From NCBI GenBank assembly GCA_031374935.1, contig JANMHB010000029.1, forward strand, positions 1 through 22,910: a DNA stretch of 22,910 bases. Reading direction: 5' to 3'. The notes under the pieces were generated by a model. It searched no databases. It was not told where the DNA came from and worked only from the letters and a program-made list of their open reading frames with translations. Below, in pieces: positions 8,161 through 16,395 of this stretch (its first letter is position 1; every line of letters begins with the position of its first letter). This DNA is from JACMLX01 sp031374935. GTDB taxonomy: Bacteria; Gemmatimonadota; Gemmatimonadetes; Gemmatimonadales; Gemmatimonadaceae. Made by a program: the position numbers and the translations under genes.

Positions 8161-10188
8161 ATGTTCCTGACTTCTCGATACCGAGCTGGCGTCTCCGCTG
8201 CGCACGTCGGTAAGCTCGCCACCGTCGCCGTCCTGGCCGGCCTGAATGCCTGCGCCAGTTCATCGGCCAAGCCGACCACCGATCCGACGCCGGCCGCGTC
8301 CACCGACTGGTCGCGCGACCCGCGGAACACCCTTGGCGCCGGCTTGTTCAATGCGCAAGAAGCGATTTCCAATCTGCGCGTCACCGCCCGCGCCGTCTCG
8401 CCGCCGGGCTTCCTCGGCATCACGAACTCAGACCTCGCGTTCACCGGCAAGTACGCAATTCAGGGGAATTACAATGGCCCGGTGATCTGGGACATCTCCG
8501 ACCCGAGCAAGCCGGTGATGGTCACGGCCTACACCTGCCCGGCGTCGCAGAACGACATCTCGGTCTATCGCAACCTGATGTTCATGTCGGCCGAAGCGAA
8601 CAACGGTCGCACCGATTGCATGCCTGGTGGCGTCCGCGACACCGTGAGCGCGCTGCGCATGCGGGGCGTTCGCGTGTTCGACATCACTGACATCAAGGCC
8701 CCGAAGCTGCTCGCCAATGTGCAGACCTGTCGCGGCTCACACACGCACACGGTGCTCGAGGATCCAAAGGACAAGGCCAACGTCTACATCTACGTCTCCG
8801 GCTCGTCGGGCATCCGCTCGCCGAACGAACTGGCTGGCTGCGCGGGTAATCTTGCGGCTGACAATCCGGGATCGTCGCGCCTCCGGATCGAGATCATCAA
8901 GGTGCCGCTGGCCGATCCGTCGAAGGCGGCGGTCGTGAGCCGTGCCAACATCTTCGCTGGCCTGAAGGACACCAAGAGCCATGGCCCGACCGAGGCCGAT
9001 CGCGTCGCCTCGGAGAAGGCCGCCGCGGCCGCCCGCGCGGCGGGTGGGTTCGTCGCGAAGAATCCGCAGTCGGGTGAAGCGCTGGTGTTGCCCGGCGGAT
9101 TCGTGCGCCCGATGCTCGACAGCGTGATGCGGGCGCGCGGCGGAACCGGTACACCGACCGCCGCCGACAGCACGGCACTGCGCACCGGGCTGCAGGCAAT
9201 GATCGACCGGATGTTCGGTGCCGCGGCGGGCGCCCCGCCGGGCGGCGCGATCAACGACCGCTCGCAGTGCCACGACATCACCGTCTACCCCGCACTCGGC
9301 CTTGCCGGCGGTGCCTGTGAAGGGCACGGGTTGCTGCTCGACATCAGCGATCCGGTGAACCCGGTGCGGCTCGATGCGGCGGCCGACTCGAACTTTGCGT
9401 ACTGGCATTCGGCCACCTTCAACAATGACGGCACCAAGATCCTCTTCTCCGATGAATGGGGTGGCGGTGGGGCGCCGAAGTGTCGCTCGACCGACAAGCC
9501 GGAATGGGGCGCGAACGCGATCTTCACCATCGAGAATCGCAAGCTCAAGTTCCAGAGCTACTACAAGATCCCCAGCTTCCAGACCGCGAACGAGAATTGC
9601 GTGGCGCACAACGGATCGCTGATCCCGATCCCCGGTCGCGACGTGATGGTGCAGTCGTGGTATCAGGGCGGCATCTCGGTGTTCGACTGGACCGACCCGG
9701 CGAAGCCGATCGAGATCGCGTCATTCGACCGCGGTCCGGTGGATTCCACGCGCATGGCCATGGGTGGCTCCTGGTCGGTGTACTGGTACAACGGTCAGAT
9801 CGTGAGCTCGGAAATCGCCCGCGGCCTCGACGTCGCCGAGATGGTGCCGAGCCAGTTCGTGTCGCAGAACGAGATCGACGCCGCCAAGACCGTGCAATGG
9901 GCCTACCTGAACGCACAGGGGCAGCCCAAGATCGAGTGGCCGCCGAGCTTCGCGCTGGCCCGCGCCTACACCGACCAGCTCGAACGCAAGGGGTGTTTCA
10001 ACAGCGCCCGCATTTCGGCCATCCGTTCCTCGCTGACGGCCGCTGAGCGCGCATCGGCATCGGAGCGCGCGACCACGTTGTCGCAGCTGGCTGGTTCACT
10101 CGAAGCGGACACGCGCAGCGGGTGTGACGACAACAAGGCGAAGATGCTGCGGAAGTCGGTGCAGGACCTGCAGGCGCTGGTGCTCTGA
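8161..10188 (+). CDS. LVIVD-repeat lipoprotein, predicted beta-propeller (module A)
   Basis: This 675-residue protein has a signal peptide ending in the lipobox LNAC (Cys31). LVIVD-type repeats are visible as VIWDISDPSKP, RVFDITDIKAP, LLLDISDPVNP and SVFDWTDPAKP, suggesting a beta-propeller outside the cytoplasm. Conserved histidine motifs are CRGSHTHT (His194, His196), QCHDITVYP (His371), YWHSATFNNDG (His416) and VAHNGS (His483). All recur in the paralogue at 14617-16395. Between the SHTHT and CHDI motifs it carries about 75 extra residues, rich in Ala and Gly, that the paralogue lacks. The C-terminal 100 residues are predicted helical. It probably shares a transcript with the DUF305 gene 44 bases upstream and ends at a strong hairpin. 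Biochemical function is unknown. Confidence 0.85.
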   Translation: MFLTSRYRAGVSAAHVGKLATVAVLAGLNACASSSAKPTTDPTPAASTDWSRDPRNTLGAGLFNAQEAISNLRVTARAVSPPGFLGITNSDLAFTGKYAIQGNYNGPVIWDISDPSKPVMVTAYTCPASQNDISVYRNLMFMSAEANNGRTDCMPGGVRDTVSALRMRGVRVFDITDIKAPKLLANVQTCRGSHTHTVLEDPKDKANVYIYVSGSSGIRSPNELAGCAGNLAADNPGSSRLRIEIIKVPLADPSKAAVVSRANIFAGLKDTKSHGPTEADRVASEKAAAAARAAGGFVAKNPQSGEALVLPGGFVRPMLDSVMRARGGTGTPTAADSTALRTGLQAMIDRMFGAAAGAPPGGAINDRSQCHDITVYPALGLAGGACEGHGLLLDISDPVNPVRLDAAADSNFAYWHSATFNNDGTKILFSDEWGGGGAPKCRSTDKPEWGANAIFTIENRKLKFQSYYKIPSFQTANENCVAHNGSLIPIPGRDVMVQSWYQGGISVFDWTDPAKPIEIASFDRGPVDSTRMAMGGSWSVYWYNGQIVSSEIARGLDVAEMVPSQFVSQNEIDAAKTVQWAYLNAQGQPKIEWPPSFALARAYTDQLERKGCFNSARISAIRSSLTAAERASASERATTLSQLAGSLEADTRSGCDDNKAKMLRKSVQDLQALVL

Positions 10189-10226
10189 GCCGGTTGGTTC
10201 AGCCGGGCTGAGTCACGCTGGACCAC

Positions 10227-10275
10227 GGAGGGCTGCGGGGGCGTCGATTGTCGGACGCTGACCCCGCAGCCCTCC
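10227..10275 (+). terminator. Strong hairpin ending the DUF305-LVIVD module A transcript
   Basis: Arms GGAGGGCTGCGGGG (10227-10240) and CCCCGCAGCCCTCC (10262-10275) pair perfectly over 14 bp. Inside, GCGTC (10241-10245) and GACGC (10254-10258) extend the stem past a 3-base bulge. It lies 38 bases after the LVIVD-A stop. No long U-tract follows, only TTT a few bases on, so it may be a non-canonical terminator or a 3'-end stabiliser. Confidence 0.65.
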
Positions 10276-10343
10276 TGCCGTTTCGCCAGGTCAGGCGTGC
10301 GGCTACACTCCATCGCATCTTCAACTCTTCAGCGGCCCTGCCC

Positions 10344-11597
10344 ATGCATTCGCGCGAATTCCTCCGTACCCTCGGTGCAAGCACGATCGCCACTCTGCTC
10401 GGGCCGCGTCTGTGGGCACAATACGAGCCCATGCCGGCGCCGATCCTGGCGCAACGCGAAGACTTCTGGACCGCCCTGCGCGCCAAATACCGCCTCAAGC
10501 CCGACTACATCAACCTCGAGCACGGGTACTACTCGATGCAGTCCGAGGAGGTGCTCGAGAAGTTCATCGCCGGGGTGCGTGAGGTGAACTATCAGGCGTC
10601 GTACTACATGCGGACCGTCCAGACGCCGAACAAGGATGCGGCACGTGCGAAACTGGCGGCACTGGCCGGCTGCTCGGTCGAAGAGCTCATCATCACGCGC
10701 AACACGACCGAGTCACTCGACACCGTGATCGCAGGCTACGACTGGAAGCCCGGCGACGAGGCCGTGATGGCGCTGCAGGACTACGGCGCCATGCTCGACC
10801 AGTTCGCACTGCAGGCGCGCCGGTTCGGCATGGTGAACCGGATGGTGTCGCTGCCGAACGATCCGCAGTCGGACGACGAGATCGTAGAGCTGTACTCGAA
10901 CGCGATCACGCCGAAGACGCGCCTGCTCCTGATGAGCCACCTGGTGAACATCTCGGGCCAGATTCTGCCAGTGAAGAAGGTCGTCGACATGGCGCATGCG
11001 AAAGGCGTCGCGGTGGCGGTCGACGGCGCGCACGCCTTCGCGCATCTGGACTACAGGATTCCGGATCTCGGTGCCGACTATTACGCGGCCAGCCTGCACA
11101 AGTGGCTCGGCGTGCCGCTCGGCGCAGGGATTCTTTATGTGAAGAAGGAGCGAATCGCAGGCCTCTGGCCACTCTTCGGCGATCAGGGCTTTGCCGACGC
11201 CGACATCCGCAAGCTGAACCACACCGGCACGCATCCCGTGCACACGGATCTCGCGATTGCGCACGCGATTGCGTTTCACGAGAGCATCGGCGTGCAGCGG
11301 AAGGAAGCACGACTGCGCTACCTGCAGCAGTACTGGACGACCAAGGTCCGCGGCGTGAAGAACATCGTCGTCAACACCCCCGCACAGCCACAGCGCGCCA
11401 GCGCGATTGCCAACGTCGGCATCACGACGATGGCGCCGGGCGTCATGGCGAAGACGTTGCTCGACAAGTATCGCATCTGGACCGTGGCCATCGATCGTCC
11501 AAACGTGCAGGGCGCGCGCATCACACCGCATCTCTACACCACGACGGCGGAGCTCGACGTGCTGGTGAAGGCGCTGACGGAGATGGCCTCACTCTAG
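10344..11597 (+). CDS. Class V aminotransferase-like PLP protein (isopenicillin N epimerase-like), exported
   Basis: This 417-residue fold-type I PLP protein belongs to the class V aminotransferase family, closest in style to isopenicillin N epimerase-like members. The cofactor lysine is Lys253 in SLHKWLGVPLGAG, and Asp227 with His230 (DGAHAF) lies in the pyridine-binding position. The N-terminus, MHSREFLRTLGAS, followed by a hydrophobic stretch ending LWAQ, looks like a Tat-type signal peptide, but only one arginine of the twin pair is present. The actual substrate cannot be told; racemase, lyase or aminotransferase are all possible. The start at 10344 is chosen because it puts the signal peptide first. 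Upstream in-frame sequence runs through the hairpin at 10227-10275 and is not credible coding. It is read alone after that hairpin. Confidence 0.82.
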   Translation: MHSREFLRTLGASTIATLLGPRLWAQYEPMPAPILAQREDFWTALRAKYRLKPDYINLEHGYYSMQSEEVLEKFIAGVREVNYQASYYMRTVQTPNKDAARAKLAALAGCSVEELIITRNTTESLDTVIAGYDWKPGDEAVMALQDYGAMLDQFALQARRFGMVNRMVSLPNDPQSDDEIVELYSNAITPKTRLLLMSHLVNISGQILPVKKVVDMAHAKGVAVAVDGAHAFAHLDYRIPDLGADYYAASLHKWLGVPLGAGILYVKKERIAGLWPLFGDQGFADADIRKLNHTGTHPVHTDLAIAHAIAFHESIGVQRKEARLRYLQQYWTTKVRGVKNIVVNTPAQPQRASAIANVGITTMAPGVMAKTLLDKYRIWTVAIDRPNVQGARITPHLYTTTAELDVLVKALTEMASL

Positions 11598-11675
11598 CGC
11601 TACCCGGAGCGCTGGTCAGGTCGGTGCGGATCGAAAAGAACACGGAATTTCCGCGCAAGCGCACTCAACCTGACC
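11596..11675. other. Cluster of inverted repeats between the aminotransferase and hsp20 genes
   Basis: AGCGCT occurs at 11596-11601 and again at 11608-11613, giving a 6-bp hairpin that begins on the stop codon. GGTCAGGT (11614-11621) pairs with ACCTGACC (11668-11675). The 11-base palindrome CGGAA-T-TTCCG (11643-11653) sits between them. There is no U-tract. The group could end the upstream transcript or act in regulation of the Hsp20 gene, whose ATG is about 190 bases downstream. No CIRCE element is present. Confidence 0.4.
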
Positions 11676-11868
11676 GACTGCGTTTGCAAGCAAGTGCGTC
11701 GTTGCGGCGCGACAGACCCAGCGGCCTCGTCACTCGATGTGAGGTGTGCCGCTATTGCGCATGCCAGAAGCACGCTGCATCGTGGTGGCCTGCCAGACCG
11801 CGTCTGACGTCGGATTCCACGCGCTCTGACACGAGACCACCACGCGAGTCCGACGCCACGGAGTCACT

Positions 11869-12396
11869 ATGTCAGATGTACGCATCAAGCACCAAACCGA
11901 TGGTGAGCGGACCCTGCCCGTCTTTGATGAAATCGAGAAGCGGCTGGAGGCGGTCCGGGCGCGGGCCTATGAGCTGTTCGAGAGCCGCGGCGCGTCCGAT
12001 GGCAACGATCTCGACGACTGGATTCAGGCCGAGCGCGAAGTGCTGGGTTGGTCGCCAGGCGGAATGACCGATCATGACGGCGAGTACGAGGTTGATTTTG
12101 CCTTGCCGGGATTTCGTGCCGATGACGTCGAGCTGACTGCGACGCCGACCGAGTTGATCGTGCACGCGGAAAGCAAAAGGGAGCGGGAAGGATCAACTGA
12201 TCAGGTCGTGTGGAACACGCTCGGGGCGACCGATATCTATGGGCGCATTGCATTGCCGACTCCGGTCTACGCCGAACGTGTGTCAGCCAGGCTCAGGAAT
12301 GGCGTGCTCACGGTGCACGCACCGAAATACGCCTTGAATGAGGTCGCCAGTTCACTGCCACTGGGCAAGGCGGAAACGGTCGAACTCCGCGCCTGA
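11869..12396 (+). CDS. DUF2934-Hsp20 fusion small heat shock protein
   Basis: This 175-residue cytoplasmic protein joins two modules. Residues about 26-60 match the short DUF2934 pattern (RARAYELFESRG, then DLDDWIQAERE). Residues about 68-155 form an alpha-crystallin domain with YEVDFALPGF near the start and the family motif GVLTV near the end. Small heat shock proteins hold unfolding proteins in an ATP-independent way. The usual C-terminal I-x-I anchor is not evident, so its oligomer may be unusual. GGAG lies about six bases before the ATG. The gene stands alone, facing the NAGPA-type gene across 67 bases. The role of the DUF2934 part is unknown. Confidence 0.85.
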   Translation: MSDVRIKHQTDGERTLPVFDEIEKRLEAVRARAYELFESRGASDGNDLDDWIQAEREVLGWSPGGMTDHDGEYEVDFALPGFRADDVELTATPTELIVHAESKREREGSTDQVVWNTLGATDIYGRIALPTPVYAERVSARLRNGVLTVHAPKYALNEVASSLPLGKAETVELRA

Positions 12397-12463
12397 TTCT
12401 GCGTCCTGCGGCGACGCCGGATTCGCAGTCGCGAGTGGTAGACGATGTTTGGTTCGCCGCGTG

Positions 12464-13429
12464 TCAGCGAGGCCGTACGAGCAGGCCAAGCGGCACGCGG
12501 CGCCAACCGGGCCACTTCTCCATCGCACCTGATGCATCGCGCAGCTGCATCTGCGCGCTGATGCCACCATCCAGCATCACCGCCCGCTGCGCGCCGAGAG
12601 CGCCCATCAGCGCCGCCATCTCCGGTGTCGTGAGGCCGAATGGCACGGCACCGAGAATCGGTCCAAGCGCATCGAATCGCGTCATCACCAGCAGCACGAT
12701 CCCGTCGCGCTGCACTCCGATGGCAAGCCGCGCGTCGCGATGCGTGAGGTCGACACCGCTGTTCGGATCACGCAGTGCCGCGGGGACTGCGCCGTCGCCC
12801 TCGAGCAGCGTTGGAAAACTCTGGAACGCATACGCCACCGCGGCCGTGCGGCCAGGAGCACCGAATGCCGATGGCGGCACCAATCGAACGCCGCCGCTGG
12901 AATCGATCACGACCGCCGTCGAGAGCGGGCCAACTCCCGGTGCGCGCCACTCGCGCCCTCGCAGCACGACCCACCCCCACGGCTCGGTGCCGAATAACGT
13001 GGCGCTGAACTGCCCGGCGTTGACCGCGAGGATTGCGTTGGCCACCGCGTCCTCGATCCGCCAGCGCGGCACGCGCAGCACCGCGCCGCTCGCCTCGCGA
13101 TGCTGCCGGAAGGCGGTGTCGAGCGAAAAACGCACACGTGCCGGAACAATACGAACGATGATGGCGCGCGTACGCCAGGCTTCGCCATCGCCACGCAGCG
13201 GAATCTCCGTAAAGGTGATGCCGTGCTGTCCAGCCTTCCAGCGCGCTGCACCGAGCAGCGCACTGTCCGGCGCGACCCATCGCGTTGGCGCCGTCGTCTC
13301 CGGTCGCCAGAGTCCCCGCCATCCCGCACCGCCGCCCACCGCCAGCGGCGCGGGCTGCGCTCCGGCGGTGCAGACGAACGCCACCGCAGCCGCGACACAG
13401 GTCGCGACGCGGCGCCCGCGGAGCATCAT
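12464..13429 (-). CDS. Exported phosphodiester glycosidase-like (NAGPA domain) protein
   Basis: This 321-residue protein has a signal peptide (MMLRGRRVATCVAAAVAF, ending near CTAGAQ) and a NAGPA domain, the family of N-acetylglucosamine-1-phosphodiester glycosidase. Typical landmarks are NAGQF near residue 137, the FQSFPTLL segment, RDARLAIGV, GLTTPEMAALM and the near-terminal LDGGISAQM, which corresponds to the usual LDGGGS motif with one glycine replaced by isoleucine. Bacterial members act outside the cytoplasm on cell-wall or exopolysaccharide phosphodiesters; the target here is unknown. Its ATG overlaps the stop of the upstream helical protein as ATGA, so the two are probably made together. 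Confidence 0.75.
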   Translation of the reverse strand: MMLRGRRVATCVAAAVAFVCTAGAQPAPLAVGGGAGWRGLWRPETTAPTRWVAPDSALLGAARWKAGQHGITFTEIPLRGDGEAWRTRAIIVRIVPARVRFSLDTAFRQHREASGAVLRVPRWRIEDAVANAILAVNAGQFSATLFGTEPWGWVVLRGREWRAPGVGPLSTAVVIDSSGGVRLVPPSAFGAPGRTAAVAYAFQSFPTLLEGDGAVPAALRDPNSGVDLTHRDARLAIGVQRDGIVLLVMTRFDALGPILGAVPFGLTTPEMAALMGALGAQRAVMLDGGISAQMQLRDASGAMEKWPGWRRVPLGLLVRPR

Positions 13430-14355
13430 CCGCCCGAGAACGCCGACCGCAGTTCTCCGCGACGCGCCACGAGCAAATCGTACTCGGCCTTGGTGAAGGT
13501 CCGTGTAATCAGGGCGTCCTGTCGCATGCCGTTGAGCATCGACATGATGCGTTCCCAGAACATGTGCGCCTGCAGATCGGTCATGCCGACCTCATTCCCC
13601 TTCACGCCGCCAGACGACGACATCAGCGCGTTGGCGGCGGAACGGGTGCTGTCCGCCCTGGCCTGAAATGCCTCGCTGCGGACCATGCTGGCTGGCTTCA
13701 CCGGCCGGGCGCCACACTTCGCGACAGCGGCCCGATCCAGTGATGCGCTGTCGGTCACGGCACCCGCCAAGCGCATCAGGTTGTCCTGCGCCCGCTTGAT
13801 GGCGGCCTCGTCACCGCTCTGCTGTGCAGCGCCCATTGCCTGCATCACCGCCATCAGTTCCTTGACCTTCGGATCGTTCTGCGAACCGACGGGATCACGC
13901 TGCATGCGCGCCATCATCTCCTGCTGCTTCCGCTCGACGGTGGCATCGGCCGCCTGCTGCACACCGGAGCGGCATTCGCCGTACGCCGTCGAACGGCGCT
14001 CGAACGTGTTCCGGTCGAGATCGTTGTCAGAGGCGCGCGCCGAGTCGGTCAACGCGTTGACCTGTGTCTGCATCGATTCGTAGCGCCGCTGCATCTCAGC
14101 GCGCTGCGACTTCAGCCGCAGCATGGCGGCGGTGTACCGATCCAGCCGCTCTGGAGTGATTTCGATCGTCGTGGCGTCGAACGTCGGCGCGATGAGCATC
14201 GCGGCGTTCGAGCGATCCTCGGCCTTCTGTTCGACCGCCTTGCCTGCCGCTCGGCGAAGGGCACCAAGCTGCGCTCGAGCCGGCACCGGCAGCATGACCA
14301 ACGCGGTCAACATCACGATCCTGGCGTACGGGCGAGAGCAGGTCACCGCGGACAT
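13426..14355 (-). CDS. Periplasmic helical protein of unknown function
   Basis: I do not recognise this family. The 309-residue product begins with a signal peptide (MSAVTCSRPYARIVMLTALV, ending PARAQ). The rest is almost entirely helix-favouring and charged, rich in Ala, Gln, Arg and Met, with likely coiled-coil stretches around residues 70-110 and 130-195. Two cysteines in the mature protein (in GECRSG and AKCGAR) could form a disulfide. The ATG at 14355 has AGAGG eight bases upstream; the frame is open ten codons further but without a better site. It is coupled to the NAGPA-type gene by an ATGA overlap, so a shared envelope role is likely. Confidence 0.7.
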   Translation of the reverse strand: MSAVTCSRPYARIVMLTALVMLPVPARAQLGALRRAAGKAVEQKAEDRSNAAMLIAPTFDATTIEITPERLDRYTAAMLRLKSQRAEMQRRYESMQTQVNALTDSARASDNDLDRNTFERRSTAYGECRSGVQQAADATVERKQQEMMARMQRDPVGSQNDPKVKELMAVMQAMGAAQQSGDEAAIKRAQDNLMRLAGAVTDSASLDRAAVAKCGARPVKPASMVRSEAFQARADSTRSAANALMSSSGGVKGNEVGMTDLQAHMFWERIMSMLNGMRQDALITRTFTKAEYDLLVARRGELRSAFSGG

Positions 14356-14545
14356 GGGAGGGCCTCTTTGGAAGGATGTCGGCAACCGGGTGTCGCCGAT
14401 GATGCCGTTGGTTCAGTTCGCATCGCACGCATGCGGTCGACGGCTCGACCCGACACAGGTACGTCGCATCGCCATGAATCATCTCACGGAGCGTCCGGCG
14501 GCGCATGGGTCGCCTGACGCATTCGGCGCGGCGTGTGCAGGCGCT

Positions 14546-14588
14546 GAAACGAAAGCCGGCCGACCGCGATGTAACGCGACCGGCCGAC
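14546..14588 (-). terminator. Intrinsic terminator of LVIVD module B
   Basis: As minus-strand RNA, bases 14588-14575 and 14568-14555 form a 14-bp stem with three G-U pairs and the 6-base loop UUACAU, followed by UUUCGUUUC. It lies 28 bases after the LVIVD-B stop. On the plus strand the wobble positions become mismatches, so it should act mainly in the minus direction. Confidence 0.8.
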
Positions 14589-14616
14589 CACAGGCGGCCA
14601 CGTGGACGGAGTGCCC

Positions 14617-16395
14617 CTATTCAGCGGTCTCCATCAGCCCCTTCACGGTGGCGGCGAGCGCCTTGACCCTGCTCCGGTCTCGCGCCACCGCCGCTGCCCG
14701 GTCGAGCCGGTTGCCAAGCGCCCGAAGTGTGGCCTTCCTCGCGTCGCCGGACTGCTGCTCGGCCATGCCGAGGGTCGCCATGATGCTGGTGATCTGCGCC
14801 GCCGGGAGTCCGTTCCCCCGATCGAGCTGGTCGACATAGGCACGCGCAACGGCGAAGCTCGGCGCCCAGACCAGCTTCTGCTGCAGCTGCGGATTCGAAC
14901 CGGCAAACTGCACCGACTTCGCGGCGTCGATCTCGTTCTGCGTCAGCATCGGGCTCGCCTTCAGCTCCAGCACATCCAGTCCACGCCCGATCTCCGATCC
15001 GTAGATGTGGCCGTTGTACCAGTACGCCGACCAGAAGCCGGCCAGCGTGAGTTCGGCGGCATTGATCGGGCCGCGATCGAAGTATGCAATTTCGACCGGC
15101 TTGCGCGGGTTGGTGAAGTCGAACACTGACAGGCCACCCTGGTACCAGGCCTGCACCATGATGTCACGCCCGGGCACCGGGATCAGCGTGCCATTGTGCG
15201 CCACGCAGTTCTCGACGGCCTGCTGTGCCGACGGCAGCTTGTAGTGCCCCTGTGGAATCAGCTTGCGGTTGCGGAGGGAGAAGATGGCGTTGGCGCCCCA
15301 CGTCATCTTGTCCGTCGCCCGGCACTTGGCACCAACGCCCCCGCCCCATTCGTCGCTGAAGAGCAGAGTGGTGCCGTCGTTGTTGAAGGTGGCCGAGTGC
15401 CAGTAGGCAAAGTTCGGGTCGATCACTTCATCAACGCGCTTCGGGTTCGCTGGATCGCTGATGTCGAGCAGGATGCCGTTGCCGGAGCAGGCGCCGGCCG
15501 CCAGTCCGATCGCGGGATAGACCGTGATGTCGTGACACTGATCGGTTTCAGCGGTTTCCTGCGTGCCGGCGCCGTGCGTGCCGCCGCGCCACAGTCCACG
15601 GATGGCATTGGTGCGACGATCCGCGAAGACACGTGGGCGGCTGACGACCCGCGCATCCTGCGGTGCCGCCACCGGCACCTTGATGACGTCGATCCCGAAG
15701 CGCGCAGTGGTGGAATCCATTTTCGGATCACCGTCGGAGCAGCCCGCCAGCTCGCGTCCATCGCGCACGTCATTCGTCCCGGAGACATAGACGAATACCG
15801 TGCCGGCATCCTTCGGGTCCGGCAGCAACGTGTGGGTATGCGAGCCGCGGCAGGTCTGCACCGCGCCCACCTGTCGCGGATGATCGATGTCGCTGATGTC
15901 GAAGATGCGCACGCCCATGAACCGTTCCGTGCTCACGGTACCGCTCACGCCCTGACCGCCGCAATCGACGCGTCCCTTGTTCTCTTCGACCGACATGAAC
16001 AGCAGGTTGCGGTATACCGACAGGTCACCCTGCCCGCCCGGACACGGGAACGCCGTGCGGAGCGTCGGGTTGCTTGGCGTGGACAGGTCCCAGATCTGGA
16101 AGCCGTGATAGCCGCCGATGAAGGCATACTTGCCATCGAACGCCAGATCGGAATTGACGAACGCAAAGTCGCCGGCATCCGCCGGATTGAAGAACCCCTC
16201 GGGACGGGGGCGATGCGCCAGGAGCGTGAGGTTGCTGATCGCTTCCTGCGCGTCAGTGAGTCCGCCACGCAGGGAGAAGCGGGGATCCGTGATGCTTGGC
16301 TTGCTCTGCGTCTGCCCCTGCACGACCGCGCTGGCGGACAGCAGGAGCAGTGCGGAGCAGGCAGCGCGCGGCACACGCATGAAGGTTCGGGTCAT
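14617..16395 (-). CDS. LVIVD-repeat secreted protein, predicted beta-propeller (module B)
   Basis: This 592-residue protein is a paralogue of the LVIVD lipoprotein at 8161-10188. Repeats read QIWDLSTPSNP, RIFDISDIDHP, ILLDISDPANP and SVFDFTNPRKP. The same histidine motifs occur: SHTHT (His186, His188), QCHDI (His288), YWHSATF (His333) and VAHNG (His400). Their spacings of 45 and 67 residues equal those of copy A. The signal peptide (MTRTFMRVPRAACSALLLLS, ending VVQGQ) lacks a proper lipobox, so the product is probably soluble in the periplasm or secreted. The ATG at 16395 fits the signal peptide; no strong Shine-Dalgarno is visible. It follows the DUF305-B gene by 46 bases and ends at an intrinsic terminator. 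Function is unknown. Confidence 0.85.
   Translation of the reverse strand: MTRTFMRVPRAACSALLLLSASAVVQGQTQSKPSITDPRFSLRGGLTDAQEAISNLTLLAHRPRPEGFFNPADAGDFAFVNSDLAFDGKYAFIGGYHGFQIWDLSTPSNPTLRTAFPCPGGQGDLSVYRNLLFMSVEENKGRVDCGGQGVSGTVSTERFMGVRIFDISDIDHPRQVGAVQTCRGSHTHTLLPDPKDAGTVFVYVSGTNDVRDGRELAGCSDGDPKMDSTTARFGIDVIKVPVAAPQDARVVSRPRVFADRRTNAIRGLWRGGTHGAGTQETAETDQCHDITVYPAIGLAAGACSGNGILLDISDPANPKRVDEVIDPNFAYWHSATFNNDGTTLLFSDEWGGGVGAKCRATDKMTWGANAIFSLRNRKLIPQGHYKLPSAQQAVENCVAHNGTLIPVPGRDIMVQAWYQGGLSVFDFTNPRKPVEIAYFDRGPINAAELTLAGFWSAYWYNGHIYGSEIGRGLDVLELKASPMLTQNEIDAAKSVQFAGSNPQLQQKLVWAPSFAVARAYVDQLDRGNGLPAAQITSIMATLGMAEQQSGDARKATLRALGNRLDRAAAVARDRSRVKALAATVKGLMETAE

Noticed and set aside
11598..11868. 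CIRCE or sigma-32 type heat shock element before hsp20
   Set aside because: GCACTC occurs once at 11661, but the matching GAGTGC arm is missing and no CTTGAA/CCCCAT pair was found.
11102..12067. 321-codon plus-strand frame spanning the aminotransferase end and the hsp20 start
   Set aside because: It overlaps two supported genes in another frame and has the Arg-rich composition of a shadow frame.
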